59,775 nt of DNA from Endomicrobiales bacterium (GTDB lineage: Bacteria > Elusimicrobiota > Endomicrobiia > Endomicrobiales > JALOBY01): positions 1 to 59,775 of the forward strand of contig JALOBY010000008.1 of NCBI GenBank assembly GCA_023228045.1, read 5' to 3'. Shown here one piece after another: positions 52,729 to 59,775 of the stretch. Made by a program: the position numbers and the translations under genes. A model generated the notes under the pieces. It made no database searches. It had not been told where the DNA came from and saw only the letters and a list, made by a program, of their open reading frames with translations. How positions within the stretch are numbered: the stretch's first letter is position 1; each line of letters starts with the position of its first letter.

Positions 52729-52768
52729 AAAAAGCACCTTTACATTTAATTACATAAAGGTGCTTTTT
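52729..52768. terminator. Bidirectional terminator
   Basis: A perfect 14-bp stem AAAAAGCACCTTTA / TAAAGGTGCTTTTT around a 12-base loop, with A and T runs on both sides. It serves the convergent queE and glycosyl-hydrolase-like genes. Confidence 0.92.
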
Positions 52769-52812
52769 CTATTTACAATAACAGTTTTTAAATTTATTGG
52801 AAATGGATTGGT

Positions 52813-54210
52813 TTACTTTGAGGATTTTTTTGTTTTTGCGGCAGGTTTCTTTTTTGAAGTTTTTGTTTTAGTTGATTTTGATTTTTTTACAGTTGTAATA
52901 CCGGTAGATTTTTTTATTTCCTGAGTTTCCGTTGTTTTGGTGCTTAATGAAACCTCTTGAGCAACGGCACTTTGGGTTGTCTTTACTGTTTCAGAAGATG
53001 AGATCATTTTTTGCTTAGGAGTACTTTCTTTACTTGCAGGATATAGCTCTACGGCGGCCTGGGTGCTTGAGAGTTTTTCGTATTTGTTTTCTTCTTCTTT
53101 ATCTTTTAAGGCACCTTGTGTGTAAACGCACCGGGGGTTCCATAAAAGCCAGTCGCCAACACCGTTATCGTAACACGCTTGAATTTGCGCGCGAACCTGT
53201 TTTGGTCCATAGTGAGCACCAAGCGAAAAATCTTGCAGCCATGGCCTTAACTTTATTGAATTTTTACCCATGCCCTTTTTTGCGCCTTTAATGCTTATGT
53301 AAACGGTTTTATAAGGGTTTAGGTTTGGGTTTGCAATTCCATACTCGTCTTTTGCGTAGTGAGATGGGTAAACCATAGGGCACACAAAGTCAATATGTTC
53401 CGACATTTCCACCATTTTTTGACCGATGCCCATGCCGTTTGTGACGGTTGTGGTCAAACCAAAAACATCTATTGATGTATTTATTCCTTTCTTGCGCAAT
53501 CTTTCATTTGCAAGTTTAAGAAAATCGACTAACGCCACAGAGGCGGTTAAGGAAGAATGTTTTTGGCTGTAACGGCACCCTTTGGTTTGCCCATCGGATG
53601 GGAAACGAATGTAATCAAACTGGACTTCTTCAAAACCAAGGTCTGCCGCATGCTCTGCAAGGCCTATGTTATATTCCCAAGCATCTTTGTTGTATGGGTC
53701 AAGCCATGTTAATCCTTTTCTGTCTTTCCAAAGTTCGCCGGTAGAGGTTTTTACGGCCATAGCTGGATTTTTTCTTGGTGCAATATCATCCTTAAAAACA
53801 ACAATTCTTGCAACGGTGTAGATACCTTTTGATTTTAAGTGTTCCAGATATGTTTTTATATCAGGGATGGCGTTTAGCGTTGCTTTGTACGTGTCAGCCG
53901 GTTTGTAGCCCGGAACATAAATTTGACCTTCGTACTCTTTAATATCAATAACAGTGCAGTTTAGCTCGGTTTCATCAATTAATTTTTCAAATTTTGCGCG
54001 CAGTTTTTTTGAGCCTGCAACCCATGCAGTAAGGTGAATGCCACGCACATACTTCGGGGTTTGTGCAGGCGGAGTTTCTTTTTGGGTTTGCTCAGTTAAA
54101 GGGGGCACAGAATTTTCCTGCTGCGAAAATATCATCTTATATGCAAAAATAACCACAATTGCAGATAACAGCGGAATAATAAGAGGTTTAAGAAAGAGTT
54201 TTTTGTTCAT
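52813..54210 (-). CDS. Putative glycoside hydrolase (DUF4015-like), membrane-anchored
   Basis: 465 residues from ATG 54210. One N-terminal membrane segment (~8-25, PLIIPLLSAIVVIFAYKMIF), then a TIM-barrel-like region (~55-360: YVRGIHLTAWVAGSKK, VIDIKEYEG, FEEVQFDYIRFPSDG, DFVCPMVYPSHY) typical of DUF4015 proteins. The last ~110 residues are low-complexity and Thr/Lys-rich, ending KTKTSKKKPAAKTKKSSK. The promoter at 54221-54249 ends so close that the mRNA is probably leaderless. Confidence 0.82.
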   Translation of the reverse strand: MNKKLFLKPLIIPLLSAIVVIFAYKMIFSQQENSVPPLTEQTQKETPPAQTPKYVRGIHLTAWVAGSKKLRAKFEKLIDETELNCTVIDIKEYEGQIYVPGYKPADTYKATLNAIPDIKTYLEHLKSKGIYTVARIVVFKDDIAPRKNPAMAVKTSTGELWKDRKGLTWLDPYNKDAWEYNIGLAEHAADLGFEEVQFDYIRFPSDGQTKGCRYSQKHSSLTASVALVDFLKLANERLRKKGINTSIDVFGLTTTVTNGMGIGQKMVEMSEHIDFVCPMVYPSHYAKDEYGIANPNLNPYKTVYISIKGAKKGMGKNSIKLRPWLQDFSLGAHYGPKQVRAQIQACYDNGVGDWLLWNPRCVYTQGALKDKEEENKYEKLSSTQAAVELYPASKESTPKQKMISSSETVKTTQSAVAQEVSLSTKTTETQEIKKSTGITTVKKSKSTKTKTSKKKPAAKTKKSSK

Positions 54211-54220
54211 TTGACAGTAA

Positions 54221-54249
54221 ATTCTATAACAATTACATGTCATTGTCAA
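54221..54249 (-). promoter_or_regulatory. Promoter giving a near-leaderless transcript
   Basis: TTGACA (54249-54244), 17-base spacer, TAGAAT (54226-54221) on the minus strand. The ATG at 54210 is only ten bases past the -10, so the 5' leader would be about 3-5 bases. Confidence 0.7.
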
Positions 54250-54381
54250 AGATAGGTAAACGCAGAGTTTGCTTATCAATTTCAAAAAAACGCTATGTTC
54301 GCGGTTCTGCATTTCATTGCTTTTACTCTATCAAATAGTTAAAATCACAGTTAATAAATAACTTAATGAAGGATATAAATT

Positions 54382-55455
54382 ATGGCTTACAAAGGTTTAA
54401 TTGAGCATTACAGGCGCTTCTTGCCGGTTACCGACAAAACACAAATAATAACTTTGCTTGAAGGCAATACTCCGCTTATCCCAGCCCAAAACCTTGGAAA
54501 TAAAATTGGTTTTGCAGGAAAGATATTTTTTAAATACGAGGGGCTAAACCCAACTGGTTCATTTAAAGACCGCGGTATGACAATGGCAGTAACAAAAGCC
54601 GTTGAAGAGGGTGCTAAGGCAATTATTTGCGCATCTACAGGCAATACATCTGCCGCCGCCGCCGCCTATGCGGCGCGTGCCCAAATACGCTGCATCGTTC
54701 TTATTCCAGATGGAAATATTGCTCTTGGCAAGCTTTCTCAAGCGGTTATGCACGGCGCCATGGTTATAGCCATAGACGGAAACTTTGATGTTGCCCTTAA
54801 AATGGTAAGAGAGTTAAGTGAAAAATACCCTATAACACTTGTAAATTCGGTTAACCCTTATAGAATAGAAGGCCAAAAAACAGCAGCTTTTGAAGTTTAC
54901 GACGCTCTTGGCAAAGCGCCCGACTTTCAGTTTATGCCGGTTGGCAATGCCGGCAATATAACCGCTTATTGGAAGGGTTATAAAGAGTACGCTTCAATTT
55001 TTCCAAATTACGGTATGCCGAAGATGATGGGTTTTCAAGCGGCCGGTTCTGCCCCAATTGTACTTGGCAGGCCTATTGAAGACCCACAAACAATAGCTAC
55101 CGCGATAAAGATAGGCAACCCTGCTTCGTGGCAGAGTGCTATTGCCGCAAGAGATGAGTCGGGTGGTGTAATTGACAGCGTAACCGACGATGAAATTTTA
55201 GAAGCATATAAACTTGTTGCCGCATGCGAAGGTGTTTACTGTGAGCCAGCTTCGGCGGCATCAATTGCGGGGCTTATAAAGTACACAAAAAATAATTATT
55301 TTAAGAAAAACTGTAAAAACCCGCTCCATACAAAAATTGTTTGCGTGCTCACAGGCCATGGGCTAAAAGACCCCGATAGAGCAATTGCCTGCGCGCCAAA
55401 ACCGTTGCGTATGAAAGCCGATATAAATGAGCTTGTAAAAGCCATTAAAATATAA
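54382..55455 (+). CDS. thrC: Threonine synthase
   Basis: 357 residues. LEGNTPLIPAQNLG, the PLP lysine in NPTGSFKDRGMTMAV, ASTGNTSAAAAAYAARA and MPVGNAGNITAYWKGY identify the shorter threonine synthase type. It makes threonine from O-phosphohomoserine. AAGGA precedes the start. Confidence 0.95.
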   Translation: MAYKGLIEHYRRFLPVTDKTQIITLLEGNTPLIPAQNLGNKIGFAGKIFFKYEGLNPTGSFKDRGMTMAVTKAVEEGAKAIICASTGNTSAAAAAYAARAQIRCIVLIPDGNIALGKLSQAVMHGAMVIAIDGNFDVALKMVRELSEKYPITLVNSVNPYRIEGQKTAAFEVYDALGKAPDFQFMPVGNAGNITAYWKGYKEYASIFPNYGMPKMMGFQAAGSAPIVLGRPIEDPQTIATAIKIGNPASWQSAIAARDESGGVIDSVTDDEILEAYKLVAACEGVYCEPASAASIAGLIKYTKNNYFKKNCKNPLHTKIVCVLTGHGLKDPDRAIACAPKPLRMKADINELVKAIKI

Positions 55456-55523
55456 TTGCAATACCCCTATCTTGTAACAATAATTGGCTATACAACAATA
55501 CAATTATGAATAATAAACGCGAT

Positions 55524-55698
55524 AAATGTTCTCTTACAACTTAGTCAGTCCGAGGCTAGACCTCGCCAAAGGCGGGGAAAGGGTTCAGCGCAGTCCCCCG
55601 TTGGCGGAACAAGCGACGACGAAACGGGAAAACCTAAGGTTTTCCGTTGTTAGCGGTTTGGCGAAATCATATTAGCCAAACCAAGTATGAGCTAAGTG
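55524..55698. repeat. Composite repeat, Y module copy B
   Basis: Starts AAATGTTCTCTTACAACTTA like copy A, holds the two conserved hairpins, and has extra insertions with their own palindromes (GAGGCTAGACCTC; CCTCGCC...GGCGGGG). It lies 68 bases after thrC; the bases just before it (ACGCGAT) resemble an X-module end. Confidence 0.8.
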
Positions 55699-55699
55699 A

Positions 55700-55733
55700 A
55701 ATACTAAGTCCGCCTACAGGCGGGACGCGATAT
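55700..55733. repeat. Composite repeat, X module copy B, providing a ribosome-binding site
   Basis: AATACTAAGTCCGCC, TACA, GGCGGGACGCGATAT. The next bases, TAGGAGGAGC, give the strong ribosome-binding site of the DUF3467 gene, mirroring the arrangement before jag. Confidence 0.8.
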
Positions 55734-55747
55734 TAGGAGGAGCTTAA

Positions 55748-56050
55748 ATGGAAGATTTAAAAAAACAGCAGGAAATTGCCATTGAAATTGACGATGTAAC
55801 TGCACAGGGTGCTTACATAAACCTGGCAATGATTGGCCATTCAGAAAATGAGTTTATCCTAGATTTTATATTTGCCCAGCCACAGAACAAAAAAGCAAAA
55901 GTAAGAAGCCGCATAATTACATCGCCTGCCCATGTCAAAATGCTTGTTGCCGCATTAAAAGACAACATAGATAAATACGAAGCCCGCTTTGGCGAAATAA
56001 AAGCCCAAAACCAACAGCCAGGCGAGAAAAAAATAGGTTTTTATAATTAA
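55748..56050 (+). CDS. DUF3467 family protein
   Basis: 100 residues. EIDDVTAQGAYINLAMIGHSENEFILDFIFAQP and ARVRSRIITSPAHVKMLVAALKDNIDKYEARFG-like sequence match DUF3467, a small conserved family without a firm function. The start has AGGAGG from the preceding repeat. cinA follows 20 bases later. Confidence 0.85.
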   Translation: MEDLKKQQEIAIEIDDVTAQGAYINLAMIGHSENEFILDFIFAQPQNKKAKVRSRIITSPAHVKMLVAALKDNIDKYEARFGEIKAQNQQPGEKKIGFYN

Positions 56051-56070
56051 CAAACCGGCAAAAATAAATT

Positions 56071-57351
56071 ATGCGCATTGAACTTATCTGCGTAGGAACC
56101 GAACTCCTTTGCGAAAAACTAAACACTAATGTTGCTTTAATTGGTGAGTTGTTGTCGCGCAACGCACTCTTGCTTAGCCGTTGCGTTAGTGTCGGCGATG
56201 ATATAGCAGAAATAAAAGAGGCGTTTATTGGTGCCGCCAATAGAAGCGATGTGGTGTTACTTACCGGCGGGCTTGGCCCCACATTTGATGACCTTACAAG
56301 AGATGCCATTGCGCAGGCGCTTGGTAAAAAACTTATTATTAGCCAAGAGGCACTTTTACAAATAAATGCGTTCTTTACAAACAGGGGCATAAAAGATATA
56401 CCAAAAAATAATCAAACTCAGGCACAGTTAATTGAAGGCGCGCAAATTCTTACAAACCATCTTGGCACCGCGCCTGGCCAGTATTTGGAAGCAAAAATAG
56501 GCAGCGGCTCAAAAGAAAAAATAGTGAAAGTTGTGCTTTTGCCGGGACCGCCGCGCGAGTTGTTGCCAATGTTTGAAGAAGTACTAATATCAAAGCTGAG
56601 GCCAAAAACTAAACAAACAAAAAAATCATTTGTTTTGCGTATATTTGGTATGGGTGAGTCGGTTGTTGACGATAAAATAAGAGAAATAATAAATACACCT
56701 CAGAGTGTTCCTAATTACATTGCGGAATTTACAATTCTTGCTCATCAGATGATTGTAGATATAAAAGCAACTGTAATGGGTGAGAATGCGCAAATTGTAG
56801 AAAGCGAACTGCAAAGGTTAAAAAAACGCTTTGTTGAGGTTTTAGGCGAGAGTATTTTCGGTCAAGACACGCAAACACTTCAAAGCGTTGTTGGTGAACT
56901 GCTCGTAAAAAAAAATAAAACTATTGCGTTAGCCGAATCGTGCACCGGTGGGCTTGTTGCCTATAAAATCACAAGCGTACCGGGAAGTTCAGCATATTTT
57001 AAGCAGGGTTTTGTTGTTTACTCAGATGAGGCAAAACAAAAAACACTTAAAGTAAATACAGAAACGCTTCAAAGTTACGGAGCCGTATCGGAACAGGTAG
57101 CAATAGAGCTTGCCGAAGGCGCAAGAGAACTTTCTATGTGCGATTACGCTATTGGCATAACAGGCCTTGCAGGCCCTGACGGCGGCAGTAAAGAAAAGCC
57201 AGTTGGCCTTGTTTACATTGCATTATGCACGCCAAATAAAAAAGAAGTGTACAAATATAATTTTTTTGGTAACAGGTTAGACATTCGTGAGCGCGCCGCA
57301 AATGCCGCGTTAGATATTTTACGCCGGGATTTGCAAAGCAGCAAACCCTGA
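56071..57351 (+). CDS. cinA: CinA family protein (nucleotide salvage/NMN amidase)
   Basis: 426 residues. N-terminal molybdopterin-binding-like domain (LICVGTELLCEKLNTN, TGGLGPTFDDLTRDAI) and C-terminal PncC-like deamidase (ALAESCTGGLVAYKITSVPGSSAYF, GITGLAGPDGGSKEKPVGLVYIA). Full-length CinA can hydrolyse ADP-ribose and deamidate NMN. Confidence 0.94.
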   Translation: MRIELICVGTELLCEKLNTNVALIGELLSRNALLLSRCVSVGDDIAEIKEAFIGAANRSDVVLLTGGLGPTFDDLTRDAIAQALGKKLIISQEALLQINAFFTNRGIKDIPKNNQTQAQLIEGAQILTNHLGTAPGQYLEAKIGSGSKEKIVKVVLLPGPPRELLPMFEEVLISKLRPKTKQTKKSFVLRIFGMGESVVDDKIREIINTPQSVPNYIAEFTILAHQMIVDIKATVMGENAQIVESELQRLKKRFVEVLGESIFGQDTQTLQSVVGELLVKKNKTIALAESCTGGLVAYKITSVPGSSAYFKQGFVVYSDEAKQKTLKVNTETLQSYGAVSEQVAIELAEGARELSMCDYAIGITGLAGPDGGSKEKPVGLVYIALCTPNKKEVYKYNFFGNRLDIRERAANAALDILRRDLQSSKP

Positions 57352-57420
57352 TTACACAGATTAAGGGACAGGAGTTTTTCAGTGCCCCCTAAATAAATCA
57401 TTTGGATAATTGAGGAAAAA

Positions 57421-57846
57421 GTGGAAAGAATTCTTGGTATAGATTTTGGCTCAAAGAGGGTAGGCATGGCGCTTTCAGATATGCTTGGCATAACCGCTCA
57501 GCCGTTATTTACACTCAAACGAAAAAACAAAGAAACCGATTTTGCGGCAATAGAAAAAATTATAACTGAAAAAAAAGTAACAAAGGTGGTGCTTGGCCTG
57601 CCGCTAAATATGGACGGCAGTGAGGGTGAGCTGTGCCGGCTTTCAAGAGCATACGGCAAACAAATAAATGAAAGGTTCTCTATCAGCGTTGAGTTTTTTG
57701 ACGAACGCTTAAGTTCAATGCAGGTAGAAAGAATGTTAATAGACGAGGCAGATATCTCAAGGGCAAAAAGAACCGGCGCAAAAGATAAGCTTGCCGCCTG
57801 CATAATTTTACAGGCCTATATGGATGCGCATAAAATAAGTGGCTAA
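57421..57846 (+). CDS. ruvX: Holliday junction resolvase-like RuvX (YqgF)
   Basis: 141 residues from a GTG at 57421. RILGIDFGSKRVGMALSD (RNase H-fold Asp), VVLGLPLNMDGSEGE and FFDERLSSMQVERML are YqgF signatures. Thought to process 16S pre-rRNA 5' ends; also called putative resolvase. Confidence 0.94.
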   Translation: MERILGIDFGSKRVGMALSDMLGITAQPLFTLKRKNKETDFAAIEKIITEKKVTKVVLGLPLNMDGSEGELCRLSRAYGKQINERFSISVEFFDERLSSMQVERMLIDEADISRAKRTGAKDKLAACIILQAYMDAHKISG

Positions 57847-57891
57847 TTGTAGGTTTATTTGGTATTTGGCAATTGTTCGCAGTGGGATCTA

Positions 57892-58130
57892 AACCCGAAC
57901 TTTGCAATGGGTTTGTGTGGTTTTGGACCCCGAAGGGGAAGAACAGAGGCGAAAGAGATGGAGGCAGTTTTGACATAGGGGGGAACACCTAAGCGTTCCC
58001 CCACTGGGATAGCTGTAGAGGGGGGTGCCATAAAACTGTAGCGAATGGTAATTCCATTAGCAAAGGTTTTGCGGATAAAAATGTCCCATATCTTTTGACG
58101 AATTCCGAATCCATTGCAAAATTCGGGGTT
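57892..58130. repeat. MITE-like repeat, copy 2, with hairpin insertions
   Basis: 239 bp ending in inverted repeats AACCCGAACTTTGCAATGGG (57892-57911) and CCATTGCAAAATTCGGGGTT (58111-58130). The core matches the 13093 copy (GAGATGGAGGCAGTTTTGAC, GCGGATAAAAATGTCCCATA). About 78 extra bases include a hairpin GGGGGAAC...GTTCCCCC. The right end stops 3 bases before the next start codon. Confidence 0.82.
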
Positions 58131-58133
58131 AAA

Positions 58134-58634
58134 ATGGCGATGCTTTTTATAATAGACGGCTATAATGTAATAAAATCGGACAACTCCGGTAAGTTTTTCG
58201 CCGGCACTCTTGAAATGCAAAGAGAGCGGCTGATAAAACTCCTGCTTGAAAATAATCCATGCGGTAAAAATAAAATAGCCATTGTTTTTGACGGCCCGAA
58301 AGATATGTCAAATTGGGCGTTTCCAGAGAGTGAATTTACAAATTGCGGCATAGAAATTTATTTTAGCAGAGATGGGCAAAGCGCCGATGACCGCATTGTT
58401 AAATTAGTTGGTGAAAGCAATAATCCATCAAACATAGTTGTTGTTACAAATGATAAAGGCATAAAAAAACGCTTGGCAGGAACAGGGTCCGCAGTGCAAA
58501 GCGCCGATGAATTTTTAAAAAAGCTTTTTCTTAAAACAGAAGTGAAGCCGGTAATACCGCAAGAGAATTTTGGCGCGCAAGAAACGCAAAAAATCAATGA
58601 TGAGTTTTCAGATTTATGGCTAAAAAAACGCTAA
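58134..58634 (+). CDS. YacP-like NYN domain ribonuclease
   Basis: 166 residues from ATG 58134 (or 58140). LFIIDGYNVIK, IAIVFDGP and VVTNDKGIKKRL give the acidic residues of the NYN/PIN-like fold found in YacP/Rae1. Family members are RNA nucleases acting at the ribosome. The only purine-rich site before the start, GGGG, is the end of the MITE. The 3' end overlaps mltG by 19 bases. Confidence 0.85.
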   Translation: MAMLFIIDGYNVIKSDNSGKFFAGTLEMQRERLIKLLLENNPCGKNKIAIVFDGPKDMSNWAFPESEFTNCGIEIYFSRDGQSADDRIVKLVGESNNPSNIVVVTNDKGIKKRLAGTGSAVQSADEFLKKLFLKTEVKPVIPQENFGAQETQKINDEFSDLWLKKR

Positions 58635-59557
58635 CAACTATAATTTTATTAATACTTGTTTTAAGCACCGCCTTGTGGCTAAAACTTCCAATGGGCAATG
58701 TAAGCGTGGTTGTGCGCTTAGGTGATAGCGCGCGCGAAGTGGCAATGCATTTGGAACGCTCAAAGGTTGTGCCATCTGGGAAAATGTATCTGCTATTTTT
58801 GCGAGCAATAGGTGCAGATGCAAAATTGCAAAGCGGCCTTTACACATTTACCCCGCGTTTTGAAAATTTTTTAACTATCACACAAAAGCTAACATCAAAA
58901 ACCGGCGGTAAAAAAATAAAAGTAACTATACCTGAGGGTTTTAACGCATTGCAAATTGCAAAGCGCCTTGAAGAAAGTGGAGTGGTAAAACAAGCTGAGT
59001 TTTATGCCTATGTAAAAGAAAATAACCTTGAAGGTTACCTGTTTCCTCAAACCTATTATTTTTCACCAGGGCAAAGCATACAAAGCGTTGCCGACAACAT
59101 GCGCGCGGAGTTTTATAAAAACTTTACGCCTGATATGCGTAATCATGCACAAGAAATTGGCTTAGGCGAACGCTCGGTAGTTATACTTGCATCCATAATA
59201 GAGCGCGAAGCGGTACAAGCGTACGAGAGGCCGCACATAGCCAGTGTTTTTCAAAATAGGTTGAAAAAAGGAATGCGCCTTGAATCGTGCGCAACGGTGC
59301 TTTACGCTCTTGGCAAGCACAAAGAAAAGCTTAGCATTGCGGATACAAAAATAAACTCGCCATATAACACCTACTTGCACACAGGTCTGCCGCCTGGCCC
59401 AATTTGCAGCCCTGGCATTAATTCTTTGCATGCCGCGCTCTATCCTGCACAAAGCCAGGATTTATTTTTTGTTTCAACTGGCTCCGGCACTCATGTGTTT
59501 TCTGGAAACTTTAGAGAGCATATAAAGCAGAAAATCAAGGCAAATAAAGAAAAATAA
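58616..59557 (+). CDS. mltG: Endolytic murein transglycosylase MltG
   Basis: 313 residues. One N-terminal membrane helix (~5-22), LysM-like domain (~30-110) and YceG-like domain with IPEGFNALQIAKRLEESGV, VILASIIEREAVQ (catalytic Glu) and SPYNTYLHTGLPPGPICSPG. It cuts nascent glycan strands. ruvX-YacP-mltG appear to be one transcript. Confidence 0.95.
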   Translation: MAKKTLTTIILLILVLSTALWLKLPMGNVSVVVRLGDSAREVAMHLERSKVVPSGKMYLLFLRAIGADAKLQSGLYTFTPRFENFLTITQKLTSKTGGKKIKVTIPEGFNALQIAKRLEESGVVKQAEFYAYVKENNLEGYLFPQTYYFSPGQSIQSVADNMRAEFYKNFTPDMRNHAQEIGLGERSVVILASIIEREAVQAYERPHIASVFQNRLKKGMRLESCATVLYALGKHKEKLSIADTKINSPYNTYLHTGLPPGPICSPGINSLHAALYPAQSQDLFFVSTGSGTHVFSGNFREHIKQKIKANKEK

Positions 59558-59581
59558 GTGGTATAATATAAAGGTGAAGTG

Positions 59582-59775
59582 AATACTAAGTCTCGCCACA
59601 GGCGGACTAAGTCTATCGATAGGCGGGACGCGATATAAATGTTCTTTTACAACTTAGGAAAGGGTTCAGCGAACGAAGTGAGCGACGACGAAACGGGAAA
59701 ACCATAGGTTTTCCCTTGTAGAGCGGTTTGGCGAAATCATATTAGCCAAACCAAGTATGAACGAAGTGAATACTA
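59582..59775. repeat. Composite repeat copy C: X-Y-X, cut by window end
   Basis: X at 59582-59636 (with an internal second half, ACTAAGTCTATCGATAGGCG), Y at 59637-59767, and the first 7 bases of another X at 59769. Y keeps both hairpins (loop ATA at 59704-59706). This copy shows that X and Y alternate, so the family may occur as tandem units elsewhere. Confidence 0.85.

Noticed and set aside
58095..58133. Upstream ATG of the YacP-like gene
   Set aside because: It lies inside the MITE end and adds residues not expected in the family.

Overview
The window is one contiguous piece of a low-GC bacterial chromosome. A full-length Gram-negative-type YidC (large periplasmic domain), a split cobalamin-dependent methionine synthase, tmRNA with tag ANYNMALAA and the cluster rpmH-rnpA-yidD-yidC-jag-mnmE-rsmA-dnaA-dnaN-dciA-gyrB-gyrA place it next to the replication origin of a Gram-negative bacterium. 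No rRNA is present. The dispersed structured repeats and gene content would fit a poorly sampled phylum such as Elusimicrobiota or Omnitrophota, but that is only an impression.

Layout. (1) 2-7183: type I-E CRISPR-Cas operon, cut by the left edge inside cas3, in the order cas3-cas8e-cse2-cas6e-cas7e-cas5e-cas1-cas2; cas6e lies between cse2 and cas7e rather than after cas5e. (2) 7233-11105: a CRISPR array of 64 repeats and 63 spacers, read position by position. It contains one exact spacer duplication, two pairs of near-identical spacers, and a strong T/C bias in the first base after each 28-bp repeat. (3) 11178-13001: toxin-antitoxin-like modules (nucleotidyltransferase/HEPN and AbrB-like/RelE-like) with consensus promoters, plus a relic of a second relE end. 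(4) 13058-27247: ribosome, RNase P, membrane insertion, tRNA modification and replication initiation genes. The putative oriC is in the AT-rich dnaA-dnaN gap. (5) 27288-45275: metabolic genes (folD, metH and its detached reactivation protein, gpmA, acetolactate decarboxylase, pabB-pabC fusion, yjbQ, ferredoxin/flavodoxin, cation exchanger, SPL-like radical SAM, ptsI) and tRNA-Ser(UGA). (6) 45428-48211: tRNA-Arg(ACG) beside tadA, the enzyme that edits it, then ssrA and a type II restriction-modification pair of the MvaI/BcnI type. (7) 48397-59557: amidase, murI, queDCE, glycosyl-hydrolase-like protein, thrC, a DUF3467 protein, cinA, ruvX, a YacP-like protein, mltG.

Repeats cut across this ordinary layout. 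At least three families of small structured elements sit in gene junctions: a ~160-bp MITE with ~20-bp inverted ends, a composite X-Y repeat with several hairpins, and a ~99-bp TTGTCAT/ATGACAA element. They supply gene parts: the last codons and stop of yidC, the ribosome-binding sites of jag and the DUF3467 gene, the start of the rpmH operon leader, and the last codons of the MetH reactivation gene. The CRISPR array and these repeats are the least ordinary parts of the window.
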